A DNA stretch of 13,351 nucleotides from JACPFV01 sp052386975 (GCA_052386975.1 JBQTJQ010000013.1:1-13351); one strand, 5' to 3'; shown: positions 5,265 through 13,269, counted from the stretch's first letter. Numbers and translations are program-made. Notes: a model not told the origin generated them from the sequence alone.

Positions 5265-7528
5265 GCCAAGCCGTTGAAGCTGCCGCGTCCGCCGGGGCCT
5301 ACGCCGAGCCGGCCAGCCACCTGCGCTGGCGGCACCTCAAGGACGCCCTGGCACGCCGCGTCGTCGGCATCGGTGGCGTCGCCGTGCTGGGTTCGCTGTT
5401 GCTGATCTTCGTCTATCTCCTGGTCGAGGTCCTGCCGCTGTTTGCCTCCGCGCGCGCCGACTTGCGCGCCGAGTTCCACATTCCCGGTGACGGCACGCCC
5501 ACACTGCGCATCGCGCTCGAGGAGCAGTCCGAGATCGGTCTGCGCGTGGCGGCGAGCGGCGAGGCGACCTTTTTCGACCTCGCGACGGGCTCGGTGCGCA
5601 AGCAGTCGCGCCTGCCGACCGGCGACCGCACGTTGGCCGCGGTGGTGCAGGTCGCCGCCGACAAGGACGAGCTGGCCGCGGTGCTGTCCGACGGCTCGGT
5701 GCTGCCGTTCAAGCACAGCTACGCCGTCAGTTACCCGGGCGACAAGCGCGTCATCGATCCTTCGATCGAGTTCCCCCGGGGCGAGGTGCCGCTACCCTTC
5801 ATGAACGAGCTGCCGCGCTCCCTGGTGGTGCGCAAGGACGGCGACCGCACGCTGTTCGCGGGGGTGGATTCGCGGTCCCGCATCCACCTGCGCTCGAGCG
5901 AGGCGACCACGAACATCCTCGGCGAGACGACCGTGGAACAGGGGCCGGCAATCGTGTTCGAGCCCCGCATCAAGCCGGACCTGCTGCTGGTCAACCCGCT
6001 GCTGGAATGGCTGTACGTGGTGGACACGGGCGAGGGGCGCATCGCGCTGTACCGGCTCGGCGCCGGGCAGCCCGAGCTGGTGAGCACCGAGTCGGTCGGC
6101 GCCGGCGTCAGGCACGCGCGCTTCCTGTCGGGAGGCATTTCGGTGCTGACCGCGGACGCCGCCGGCCTAATCACGCAGTGGTTCCCGGCGCGGCGCGCCG
6201 AGACCACGCCGGAAGGCGACGCGATCTGGTACCTGGCGCGCGTGCGAGAGATGCAGGCGCCCGCCGGCGACGTGACCGTGTTGAGCGCGGAGCAGCGGCG
6301 CCGCGGCTTTGCGGTCGGCACGTCGACCGGGCGCATCGGCCTCTACCACGCCACGGCGCAGCGCCAGCTGCTCGAGTTCCAGGCCTTCGATGGCCCGGTT
6401 TCGCACCTGGCCTTCGATCCTCGTGCCAACACGCTGCTGGCGCTGGGCGCCGACGGCACGCTCAAGTCGTTCGCGCTGCACAACGAGTACCCGGAAGTCT
6501 CGTGGTCGTCGCTGTGGGGCAAGGTCTGGTACGAAAGCTATGACGAGCCGCGCTACCTCTGGCAGTCCTCGGCGGCGACCAACGATTTCGAGCCGAAATT
6601 CTCGCTGTCGCCGCTCACGCTCGGGACGATCAAGGGCGCCTTGTACGCGATGATCTTCGCCGTGCCGCTCGCGGTGCTCGGCGCGATCTTCACGGCGAAC
6701 TTCATGGCGCCGCCGATGCGCCAGGTGGTGAAGCCGACGGTCGAGGTCATGCAAGCGCTGCCGACGGTCGTGCTCGGCTTCCTGGCCGGCCTGTGGCTCG
6801 CTCCGTTCGTCGAGGCCAACCTGCCGGGCGTGTTCCTGACGCTCATCCTGCTGCCGCTCGCGATCCCGGTCGCCGGCTACGCCTGGGTTCGCATGCCGGC
6901 GCGCGTCCGCTACCTGGTGCCGGAGGGCTGGGAGGCGCTGTTGCTGGTTCCCGTCGTGCTCGGCGTGGTCTGGCTGTGCTTCGTGCTGGCCAAGCCGGTG
7001 GAGGTGCTGGCCTTCGGCGGCAACATGCAGGCCTGGATGGACCAGACCCTCGGCATCGGCTATGACCAACGCAACTGCCTGGTGGTCGGCATCGCCATGG
7101 GCGTGGCGGTGATTCCCGGCATCTTCTCGATCGCCGAGGACGCCATCTTCTCCGTGCCCAAGCAGCTCACGCTGGGCTCGCTGGCGCTCGGTGCCACGCC
7201 GTGGCAGACACTGGTGGGCGTCGTGCTGCCGACGGCGAGCCCCGGCATCTTCTCGGCCGTGATGATCGGCATGGGCCGGGCGGTTGGCGAGACCATGATA
7301 GTGCTGATGGCGACCGGCAATACCGCGGTGATGGACTTCAGCATGTTCTCCGGCATGCGCACGCTGTCGGCCAACGTCGCCGTCGAGATGCCGGAATCCG
7401 AGGTCGGCAGCACGCACTTCCGCCTGCTGTTCCTGGCGGGGCTGGTGCTGTTCGTGTTCACGTTCGCGATCAACACGCTGGCCGAAGTCGTGCGCCAGCG
7501 CCTGCGCGAGAAGTACGGGAACCTCTGA
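5261..7528 (+). CDS. pstC: PstC, phosphate ABC transporter permease with large periplasmic insert
   Basis: This is an inner-membrane permease of the Pst importer, pairing with PstA and driven by PstB. At 755 residues it is the long form, against about 320 in E. coli. After a cytoplasmic N-tail, one membrane helix (about 34-61) leads into a region of some 385 residues (about 62-447) predicted to be periplasmic. Its pattern recalls beta-propeller repeats (for example DAAGLITQWFP near 298 and GRIGLYHATAQRQLLEF near 357, followed by GADGTLKSFAL). The permease domain (about 448-755) has several membrane helices and the PstB-coupling EAA loop, LGATPWQTLVGVVLPTASPG, near 643-662. ATG 5261 lacks a Shine-Dalgarno; two upstream mini-ORFs end at it. 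The stop TGA shares one base with the ATG of pstA, so the two are translationally coupled. Confidence 0.94.
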   Translation: MSQAVEAAASAGAYAEPASHLRWRHLKDALARRVVGIGGVAVLGSLLLIFVYLLVEVLPLFASARADLRAEFHIPGDGTPTLRIALEEQSEIGLRVAASGEATFFDLATGSVRKQSRLPTGDRTLAAVVQVAADKDELAAVLSDGSVLPFKHSYAVSYPGDKRVIDPSIEFPRGEVPLPFMNELPRSLVVRKDGDRTLFAGVDSRSRIHLRSSEATTNILGETTVEQGPAIVFEPRIKPDLLLVNPLLEWLYVVDTGEGRIALYRLGAGQPELVSTESVGAGVRHARFLSGGISVLTADAAGLITQWFPARRAETTPEGDAIWYLARVREMQAPAGDVTVLSAEQRRRGFAVGTSTGRIGLYHATAQRQLLEFQAFDGPVSHLAFDPRANTLLALGADGTLKSFALHNEYPEVSWSSLWGKVWYESYDEPRYLWQSSAATNDFEPKFSLSPLTLGTIKGALYAMIFAVPLAVLGAIFTANFMAPPMRQVVKPTVEVMQALPTVVLGFLAGLWLAPFVEANLPGVFLTLILLPLAIPVAGYAWVRMPARVRYLVPEGWEALLLVPVVLGVVWLCFVLAKPVEVLAFGGNMQAWMDQTLGIGYDQRNCLVVGIAMGVAVIPGIFSIAEDAIFSVPKQLTLGSLALGATPWQTLVGVVLPTASPGIFSAVMIGMGRAVGETMIVLMATGNTAVMDFSMFSGMRTLSANVAVEMPESEVGSTHFRLLFLAGLVLFVFTFAINTLAEVVRQRLREKYGNL

Positions 7529-9264
7529 TGGAACCCGCCCCGCACGCCGTCGACGCCGCGGATCCGGCGCGCCGCAATCTCGCCGCGCAGGACCTGCGCA
7601 GCGTGCGGGCCTATGTGCAGTCCGGCACGCCTTACGTCTGGCTGACCGCTGCGGCCATCGCCACCAGCGTGATTATCGTCGTCGCGCTGCTGTTTCTGGT
7701 TGCGGCGCGCGGCATGCCGTACTTCTGGCCCGCCGACGTCGTCGTCGCCGAGTACCGCGATCCGGCGCACGAGCCGGTCCGGGTGATGGCCGAACTCGTG
7801 GACAGTGAATCCGTGTCGATGACGCGGCTCAAGTCGGCGGGGCTGGCGGTGGACGAGAAGCAGGCGTTCTACGACCGGCTGCTGATCAAGGTAGGAAATC
7901 GCGACCAGTACGGTGCGGACTTCCGGCACGTACTCGGCGACTGGCTGGTCGAGCGCACTACGCCGGCGGGCGTGCTGGTGCTGGAGCGTACGGAGTGGGG
8001 CAACTTCTACGGCGTGCCGGTGGCGGTGAAGCAGGCAGGCGCCATGGTCGCCTCGGGCGAGGGCGCCTACGAGGCCTGGAAGCCGCTGCAGGAGCGTGCC
8101 GGCGAGCTGCGACAGCGAATCCGCGACATCGAAAAGGGCAGGATCGGTGCGATCAACTACCAGCTCGAGCAGCTGCGGCTCGACCAGCGCCGCCTGGCGC
8201 TGGAGGACCGCAGCGAAGCGAACGACCCCGCGGCGTACGCGTCCCTGGCACGGCGCCGGCAGGTGCTCGACGCGGAATACGCCGCGCTGAACCAGGAACT
8301 CGGCAATCTGTACGAGGAGATCGGCCGCGACGCCATCGTCATGGGGATGGTGACGGGCGAGGAAGTCGAGATCCCGCTCAGCAAGATCGTGCGCGGATAC
8401 CGGCCGAACGCGATGAGCCTGCTGCAGAAGGTCGGCCACTACTTCGCCAAACTGTGGGAGTTCGTGGCCGACGAGCCGCGCGAGGCCAATACCGAAGGCG
8501 GCATCTTCCCGGCGATCTTCGGCACCGTGCTGATGGTGCTGATCATGTCGGTCATCGTGACGCCGTTCGGCGTGATCGCCGCGGTGTACCTGCGCGAGTA
8601 CGCCCGCCAGGGCACGATGACGCGCATCATCCGCATCGCCGTGAACAACCTGGCCGGCGTGCCGTCCATCGTCTTTGGCATGTTCGGCCTGGGCTTTTTC
8701 GTCTACATCCTGGGTGGCAGCATCGACCGGATGTTCTACGCGGAGGCGCTGCCGGCGCCGACGTTCGGCACTCCGGGCATCCTGTGGGCGTCGCTGACGC
8801 TCGCGTTGCTGACGCTGCCGGTGGTCATCGTCGCCACCGAGGAAGGCCTGGCGCGCATCCCGCGCTCATTGCGCGAAGCCTCGCTGGCGCTGGGTGCGAC
8901 CAAGGCCGAGACGCTGTGGCGCATCGTGCTGCCGATGGCGAGCCCGGCGATGATGACCGGCCTGATCCTGGCGGTGGCGCGCGCGGCCGGCGAAGTCGCG
9001 CCGCTGATGCTGGTCGGCGTGGTCAAGCTCGCGCCCTCGCTGCCGCTCGATGCCAACATCCCGTTCCTGCACCTCGAGCGCAAGTTCATGCACCTGGGAG
9101 TCCACATCTACGATGTCGGCTTCCAGAGCCCCAACGTCGAGGCCGCGCGACCCCTGGTGTACGCGACCGCCCTGCTGCTGGTCGGTGTCATCGTCGTACT
9201 GAACCTCGCCGCCATCCGCATCCGCAACCGCCTGCGCGAGCGCTACAAGGCGCTCGAGCACTAG
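7528..9264 (+). CDS. pstA: PstA, phosphate ABC transporter permease with coiled-coil periplasmic insert
   Basis: This is the second inner-membrane permease of Pst, 578 residues, again the long form (E. coli PstA is about 300). An N-terminal tail and one helix (about 36-60) precede a periplasmic region (about 61-323). Within it, residues about 181-265 are rich in heptad-spaced Leu/Ile with charged residues (LRQRIRDIEK, YQLEQLRLDQRRLALEDR, AEYAALNQELGNLYEEIG), predicting a coiled coil. The permease domain (about 324-578) shows helices such as IFGTVLMVLIMSVIV and the EAA loop LGATKAETLWRIVLPMASPA (455-474), then AAGEVAPL. ATG 7528 overlaps the pstC stop as TGATG. pstB follows after 24 bp. The matching long inserts in PstC and PstA suggest that they contact each other or PstS in the periplasm; this is inference. 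Confidence 0.94.
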   Translation: MEPAPHAVDAADPARRNLAAQDLRSVRAYVQSGTPYVWLTAAAIATSVIIVVALLFLVAARGMPYFWPADVVVAEYRDPAHEPVRVMAELVDSESVSMTRLKSAGLAVDEKQAFYDRLLIKVGNRDQYGADFRHVLGDWLVERTTPAGVLVLERTEWGNFYGVPVAVKQAGAMVASGEGAYEAWKPLQERAGELRQRIRDIEKGRIGAINYQLEQLRLDQRRLALEDRSEANDPAAYASLARRRQVLDAEYAALNQELGNLYEEIGRDAIVMGMVTGEEVEIPLSKIVRGYRPNAMSLLQKVGHYFAKLWEFVADEPREANTEGGIFPAIFGTVLMVLIMSVIVTPFGVIAAVYLREYARQGTMTRIIRIAVNNLAGVPSIVFGMFGLGFFVYILGGSIDRMFYAEALPAPTFGTPGILWASLTLALLTLPVVIVATEEGLARIPRSLREASLALGATKAETLWRIVLPMASPAMMTGLILAVARAAGEVAPLMLVGVVKLAPSLPLDANIPFLHLERKFMHLGVHIYDVGFQSPNVEAARPLVYATALLLVGVIVVLNLAAIRIRNRLRERYKALEH

Positions 9265-9288
9265 CGCGCCCACAGGCGGACGAACCCA

Positions 9289-10146
9289 ATGGAAGATAAA
9301 GTCATGACTGGCGTGCAACCCAACACTCCCTTGGCCCGAGCGATCCAAGTCGAAGGCATGGTCCGCGACCGCGGCAGCGCGGTGCCCCCGGAGCCGATCG
9401 CGCTGGAAGTGGAGAACCTCAATCTCTACTACGGCGACAAGCAGGCGCTGCGGAACATTTCGCTGACCATTCCGCAGAAAAAGGTCACGGCCTTCATCGG
9501 CCCGTCGGGTTGCGGCAAGAGCACGCTGCTGCGCTGCTTCAACCGCATGAACGACCTGATCGACGGCTGCCGCACCGAGGGCGCGATCAGGCTGTACGGC
9601 CGCAACATCTTCGACGCCGAGGTCGATGCCGCGCAGTTGCGCCGGCGCATCGGCATGGTGTTCCAGAAGCCCAACCCGTTCCCGAAGAGCATCTACGAGA
9701 ACGTCGCCTATGGCCTGCGCCTGGCGGGCGTCTCGAAGAAGCGACTGCTCGACGAGACCGTGGAGTGGGCGCTCAAGGGCGCGGCACTGTGGGACGAGGT
9801 CAAGGACCGCCTGGAGGAGTCGGCGCTGGGCCTGTCGGGCGGCCAGCAGCAGCGACTGGTGATCGCCCGCGCCATCGCCATCCAGCCCGAGGTGATCCTG
9901 CTCGACGAGCCGTGCTCGGCGCTCGATCCGATCGCGACACTGAAGATCGAGGAGCTCATGAACGAGCTCAAGGCGAACTACACCATCGTGATCGTCACCC
10001 ACAACATGCAGCAGGCGGCGCGTGTTTCGGACTACACCGCCTTCATGTACCTGGGCGACATGGTCGAGTACGGCGACACCGACCAGGTTTTCACCAAGCC
10101 GGCCAAGAAGCAGACCGAAGACTACATCACGGGCCGGTACGGCTAA
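9289..10146 (+). CDS. pstB: PstB, phosphate ABC transporter ATPase
   Basis: This is the cytoplasmic ATPase that powers PstC-PstA. The 285-residue protein contains Walker A GPSGCGKST (71-79), the Q-loop in VFQKPNPFP, the signature LSGGQQQR (182-189), Walker B VILLDEP (202-208) and the switch His in IVTHNMQQAARVSDY. The segment FNRMNDLIDGCR after Walker A is typical of PstB. It is about 28 residues longer than E. coli PstB, the excess being a hydrophilic N-terminal tail. ATG 9289 is preceded by AGGCGGA (9274-9280) at 8 nt. ATG 9304 is an alternative with weaker GGAAGA spacing and would shorten the tail by five residues. It lies between pstA and phoU with short gaps, so it is part of the same operon. 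Confidence 0.96.
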   Translation: MEDKVMTGVQPNTPLARAIQVEGMVRDRGSAVPPEPIALEVENLNLYYGDKQALRNISLTIPQKKVTAFIGPSGCGKSTLLRCFNRMNDLIDGCRTEGAIRLYGRNIFDAEVDAAQLRRRIGMVFQKPNPFPKSIYENVAYGLRLAGVSKKRLLDETVEWALKGAALWDEVKDRLEESALGLSGGQQQRLVIARAIAIQPEVILLDEPCSALDPIATLKIEELMNELKANYTIVIVTHNMQQAARVSDYTAFMYLGDMVEYGDTDQVFTKPAKKQTEDYITGRYG

Positions 10147-10161
10147 AGGACTCCAGGAATT

Positions 10162-10875
10162 ATGGATAAGCCACTGATTAGTCATCATATTTCAAGACAG
10201 TTCAACGTCGAGCTGGAAGACGTCCGACAGCGCGTGCTGGCCATGGGTGGACTGGTCCAGCAGCAGATCGCAGACGCCACGAAGGCGCTGGTCGACGGCG
10301 ACGGCGCGCTCGGGCAGGAGGTTTCGCGCTCCGACCACAAGGTCAATGGCTTCGAGGTGTACATCGACGAGGAGTGCAGCCGCATCCTGGCGCGCCGCCA
10401 GCCCACGGCGAGTGACCTGCGCCTGGTGGTGGCCGTGATCAAGACCATCACCGACCTGGAGCGCATCGGCGACGAGGCCGACCGCATCGCGCGCATGGCC
10501 ACCGACCTGGCGGCCCAGGAGCGCATCGCGGCCAGCTATGTCGAGATCGGACACCTGTCCAAGCATGTCCAGCAAATGGTCCACAACGCGCTGGATGCCT
10601 TTGCGCGCATGGACCCCGAGGCGGCCCTGGCCGTCGCGCGTGAAGACGCGGCCGTGGACCGCGAGTACGAAGCGTTGCTGCGCCAGTGCATCACCTACAT
10701 GATGGAAGATCCGCGCACCATCCGGCACGTCATGGACCTGGTGTGGTCGGTGCGAGCGCTCGAGCGCATCGGCGACCACGCCCGCAACATCGCCGAGTAC
10801 GTGATCTATTTCGTCAAGGGCAAGGACGTGCGCCACATCTCCCTCGAGGAGATGGAGCAGGAAGTCAAAAGCTAG
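10162..10875 (+). CDS. phoU: PhoU, phosphate signalling regulator
   Basis: PhoU links the Pst transporter to PhoR and keeps the Pho regulon off when phosphate is plentiful. The 237-residue, all-helical cytoplasmic protein shows the two PhoU repeats. In the first, VLAMGGLVQQQIADA, IDEECSRILARRQP and then IKTITDLERIGDEADRIA (93-110) carry metal-binding-type acidic clusters. In the second, a degenerate but clear RALERIGDHARNIAEYV lies near 198-214. Length matches E. coli PhoU (241). AGGA (10155-10158) sits 3 nt from the ATG, with a second AAGGA at 10146-10150. It is the last recognisable pst operon gene, 15 bp after pstB. No convincing terminator follows, so the lipoprotein gene downstream may be read from the same mRNA. 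Confidence 0.96.
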   Translation: MDKPLISHHISRQFNVELEDVRQRVLAMGGLVQQQIADATKALVDGDGALGQEVSRSDHKVNGFEVYIDEECSRILARRQPTASDLRLVVAVIKTITDLERIGDEADRIARMATDLAAQERIAASYVEIGHLSKHVQQMVHNALDAFARMDPEAALAVAREDAAVDREYEALLRQCITYMMEDPRTIRHVMDLVWSVRALERIGDHARNIAEYVIYFVKGKDVRHISLEEMEQEVKS

Positions 10876-10955
10876 CCGGCCGGGCCTTCATGTGCCCGTA
10901 ACAATGTACTGACACACTTCGCGCCGTCATGAAGGGTCACAAGACGGGGAAGAAG

Positions 10956-11525
10956 ATGAGCGCAATGAAATGGGTCGTGCCGGCGGTGGCTGGCGTGCTG
11001 TCGGCGTGCGGGGCTCCGGGCCACTGGATGGGCGCCGGCGCCGAGAAGATGTACGACCAGAACCTGGAAGCCATCCGGGCCACGGCCGTCCTGAACAACG
11101 ACGACTACTACGAGCTGCACCGCGACGGCCGCATCTACGTGATCGCCGACGCCGGCGACCTGCGGGAGTTCCTGGGCAACGGCGAGCTGCCGCTGCGCGT
11201 GACGCGGATCGGCGGCGGCCCCAAGGGCGAGACCATCGTGTTCGGCATCGCCCGCCCGGAGAGCAAGAAGAAGGATGGCTTCGGCTCGGTCGAGATGTAC
11301 GATGGCAAGCGCGAGGGCTCGAAGAAGGGCTTCTACGCCGAAGTTTGCCGCGACAACCAGTGCTACGTGTTCGGCAACTGGGCCGACCTGGACGCCTTCC
11401 GCAAGTCCGGGGACGCCAGCGGCCTGAGCAAGGCCGACCTGACCGGCCCCGGCGGCGAAGTGGTGATGGTGGCGCAGCCTGCCGATGCGCTGATCGAACG
11501 CTTCCGGACCGTGCACGCCAAGTAA
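10956..11525 (+). CDS. Uncharacterised lipoprotein with internal duplication
   Basis: I do not recognise a named family. The 189-residue product starts with a lipoprotein signal: hydrophobic core and lipobox LSAC with the lipidated Cys at 18, so it should be membrane-anchored and exposed to the periplasm. The mature part contains two related units, about 51-96 and 126-172. They share the pattern aromatic-Tyr, RD near the turn, then YV, DL, F, G and finally GP-GE (YYELHRDGRIYVIADAGDL against FYAEVCRDNQCYVFGNWADL). Unit 2 has Cys131 and Cys136, possibly a disulfide or a metal or redox pair. ATG 10956 is chosen because GGGGA (10946-10950) is 5 nt away and the lipobox is then well placed; ATG 10929 has no Shine-Dalgarno. 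It lies 80 bp after phoU and ends 3 bp before the pit stop codon. A phosphate role is suggested only by position. Confidence 0.75.
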   Translation: MSAMKWVVPAVAGVLSACGAPGHWMGAGAEKMYDQNLEAIRATAVLNNDDYYELHRDGRIYVIADAGDLREFLGNGELPLRVTRIGGGPKGETIVFGIARPESKKKDGFGSVEMYDGKREGSKKGFYAEVCRDNQCYVFGNWADLDAFRKSGDASGLSKADLTGPGGEVVMVAQPADALIERFRTVHAK

Positions 11526-11528
11526 GTC

Positions 11529-12527
11529 CTAGAACAGCAGCTTCGCGACCTCGAACGCGACCGCCGAGATGAACGCCGAGGCCGGGATGGTGAAGATCCA
11601 GGCCCAGACGATGGTGCCGGCCACGCCCCAGCGCACCGCGGAGACCTTGCGCGCGGCGCCGACGCCGACGATCGCGCCGGTGATGGTGTGCGTGGTCGAC
11701 ACCGGAATGCCCGCGAGCGTCGCCAGGAAGATCGTGGCCGAGCCGCCGGTCTCGGCGCAGAAGCCGCCGACCGGCTTGAGCTTGGTGATCTTCTGGCCCA
11801 TGGTCTTGATGATGCGCCAGCCGCCGAACAGCGTGCCGAAGCCGATGGTGACGTAGCAGAGGAACACGACCCACGCGGGAATCGGGTCGCTGGCGCCGAG
11901 GGCGCCGGCGGCGATCAGCAGCATCCAGATGATGCCCGCGGTCTTCTGCGCGTCATTGCCGCCGTGGTTGAGGCTGAACGCCGAAGCCGATACCAGCTGC
12001 AGCCGGCGGAACCACGTGTCGGCCTTCTGCGGCCGCATGCGGAAACACAGCCATGACACCGCGAGCATCAGCACCGAGCCGAACACGAATCCCAGCGTGG
12101 GCGACACCACGATGAACACGCAGATCTTGACCAGGCCCGCCGCGACCAGGGAGCCGGTGCCGGCCTTGGCCACGGCCGCGCCGACCAGCCCACCGATCAG
12201 GGCGTGCGAGGAGGAAGAGGGCAGGCCATACCACCAGGTGATGACGTTCCAGCTGATCGCGCCGACCAGCGCGCCGAACACCACATAGTGGTCGACGATG
12301 GACGGATCGATGGTGCCCTTGCCGATGGTGGTCGCGACCTTGAGCGGGAACACGAAGTAGGCGACGAAGTTGAAGAATCCGGCGAGCAGCACCGCCGTGA
12401 ACGGCTTCAACACGCCGGTCGAGACGACGGTGGCGATCGAATTGGCGGCGTCATGGAAGCCGTTCGTGAAGTCGAACGCCAGCGCCAGCACGATCAGGAA
12501 GATCAGGACTTCCCAGCTGATGGTCAT
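11529..12527 (-). CDS. pit: PiT-family low-affinity phosphate permease
   Basis: This inner-membrane inorganic phosphate transporter of the PHO4/PiT family moves phosphate, generally as a metal-phosphate complex, with protons or sodium. At 332 residues it is a short bacterial PiT form. The duplicated signature is visible: GFHDAANSIATVV (23-35) in the first half and NHGGNDAQKTAGII (187-200) in the second. Each is followed by a Ser/Thr-rich re-entrant motif, GLPSSSSHALIGG (101-113) and IPVSTTHTITGAIVG (274-288). Many further hydrophobic helices run through the protein. The start ATG (complement of 12525-12527) follows the DUF47 stop by 7 nt without a clear Shine-Dalgarno, suggesting translational coupling. 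Its stop lies 3 bp from that of the convergent lipoprotein gene. Pit uptake dominates when phosphate is abundant, complementing Pst. Confidence 0.95.
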   Translation of the reverse strand: MTISWEVLIFLIVLALAFDFTNGFHDAANSIATVVSTGVLKPFTAVLLAGFFNFVAYFVFPLKVATTIGKGTIDPSIVDHYVVFGALVGAISWNVITWWYGLPSSSSHALIGGLVGAAVAKAGTGSLVAAGLVKICVFIVVSPTLGFVFGSVLMLAVSWLCFRMRPQKADTWFRRLQLVSASAFSLNHGGNDAQKTAGIIWMLLIAAGALGASDPIPAWVVFLCYVTIGFGTLFGGWRIIKTMGQKITKLKPVGGFCAETGGSATIFLATLAGIPVSTTHTITGAIVGVGAARKVSAVRWGVAGTIVWAWIFTIPASAFISAVAFEVAKLLF

Positions 12528-12534
12528 GTGCGGC

Positions 12535-13158
12535 TCAGCTTTCGAGCACGATGCCTTCGATGATGTTGGCGACGTCCTGGCCGCGGTCCGTCACCGACTC
12601 GAGCAGCTGGTAGATCTCCTTGAGCTTGAACAGGTGCTTGACGTCCGGTTCCTCGCGGAACAGCTTGGCCATGGCCGCGCGCATGATCTGGTCGGCGTCG
12701 CCTTCGATCTTGTCGATCTCCTTGCACAGCGCCAGGATCGACTCGCTGTTCTTCAGGTCCGACAGCTGGGTGACCGCGGCCTTGATTTTCTCGGTGCTGG
12801 TGACGCAGGTATCGGCCAGCTTGCGCGCCTCGTCGGTCACGGCGTGGATGTCGTAGAGGAACATGCACTGCGACACGTCCTCCATCAGGTCGAGGATGTC
12901 GTCCATGCGCGTGATCAGCTGGTGGATCTCGTCGCGGTCGATCGGCGTGATGAAGGTCTGGTGCAGCAACTGCATGGTCTGCTGGGTCACCTTGTCGGCG
13001 CGGTGCTCGATCTTCTCGATGCTGCGCTTGCGCTCCGGCAGCTCGGCGACGTTGGTCATCAACGCCTGCAGCTCGCGGGCGCCCAGCACCAGTTGCTCGG
13101 CGTGCTCGACGAAATAGTCGAAGAAACGGCCCTCGCGGGGCATCAGGCGGCTGAACAT
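12535..13158 (-). CDS. DUF47 (PhoU-like) Pit accessory protein
   Basis: This is a 207-residue, all-helical cytoplasmic protein of the DUF47/TIGR00153 family, distantly related to PhoU and usually encoded beside pit, where it is often called Pap. It begins with the family-typical MFSRLMPREGRFFDYFVEHA and contains IEKIEHRADKVTQQT, RMDDILDLMEDV, EIDKIEGDADQIMRAAM and SVTDRGQDVANIIEGIV, acidic helices like the metal-binding clusters of PhoU. The start is Met at 13158, since GAGGA on the minus strand (13166-13170) is 7 nt away and homologues begin MFSRL. The longer in-frame start at 13200 has no Shine-Dalgarno and would translate through a GC hairpin. pit follows after 7 nt in the same operon. The protein is thought to modulate Pit activity or act as a signalling partner; this is family knowledge, not visible here. 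Confidence 0.93.
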   Translation of the reverse strand: MFSRLMPREGRFFDYFVEHAEQLVLGARELQALMTNVAELPERKRSIEKIEHRADKVTQQTMQLLHQTFITPIDRDEIHQLITRMDDILDLMEDVSQCMFLYDIHAVTDEARKLADTCVTSTEKIKAAVTQLSDLKNSESILALCKEIDKIEGDADQIMRAAMAKLFREEPDVKHLFKLKEIYQLLESVTDRGQDVANIIEGIVLES

Positions 13159-13165
13159 GGCGGCG

Positions 13166-13170
13166 TCCTC
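13166..13170 (-). promoter_or_regulatory. Ribosome binding site deciding the DUF47 start
   Basis: GAGGA on the minus strand lies 7 nt before ATG 13158 and directly downstream of the leader hairpin. It selects this start over the in-frame ATG at 13200. Confidence 0.6.
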
Positions 13171-13177
13171 GAAGGGC

Positions 13178-13198
13178 AAAAGGGCGCCCGGGGCGCCC
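13178..13198 (-). terminator. GC hairpin with T-run in the pap-pit leader (possible attenuator)
   Basis: Read on the minus strand, GGGCGCC (13198-13192) pairs with GGCGCCC (13188-13182) across a 3-nt loop and is followed by TTTT (13181-13178). This looks like a short intrinsic terminator lying between the putative Pho box and the DUF47 ribosome binding site. On the plus strand it appears as two adjacent copies of the palindrome GGGCGCCC (13182-13189, 13191-13198). The U-run is only four long, so termination would be partial at best. Confidence 0.4.
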
Positions 13199-13206
13199 AT
13201 TGGAGC

Positions 13207-13224
13207 ATGACGTTTTTGTGACGG
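13207..13224 (-). promoter_or_regulatory. Putative Pho box upstream of pap-pit
   Basis: On the minus strand, CCGTCAC (13224-13218, 6/7 to CTGTCAC) and ACGTCAT (13213-13207, 5/7 to CTGTCAT) are separated by AAAA, giving the 11-bp period. A third degenerate unit, CGGTTAA, sits one period upstream (13235-13229). No good -10 follows at the usual distance, so the site could be used for repression as well as activation. PhoB repression of a DUF47-pit operon is known in Sinorhizobium meliloti. Confidence 0.5.
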
Positions 13225-13269
13225 TAGCTTAACCGAACGCTTTCAGGCAGGAATTGTCTTCAGAACCAG

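Noticed and set aside
10881..10898. CGGGC/GCCCG hairpin after phoU as a terminator
   Set aside because: The stem is 5 bp with an 8-nt loop and is followed by TAACAAT rather than a T-run.
10909..10930. Pho box before the lipoprotein gene (CTGACAC and CCGTCAT)
   Set aside because: The two 6/7 heptamers are 15 bp apart instead of 11, and there is no convincing -10. I could not support it.
12370..13221. 283-codon plus-strand ORF opposite pit and the DUF47 gene
   Set aside because: It is a shadow of two well-supported minus-strand genes; its Leu/Val/Asp-rich repeats are complements of their codons.
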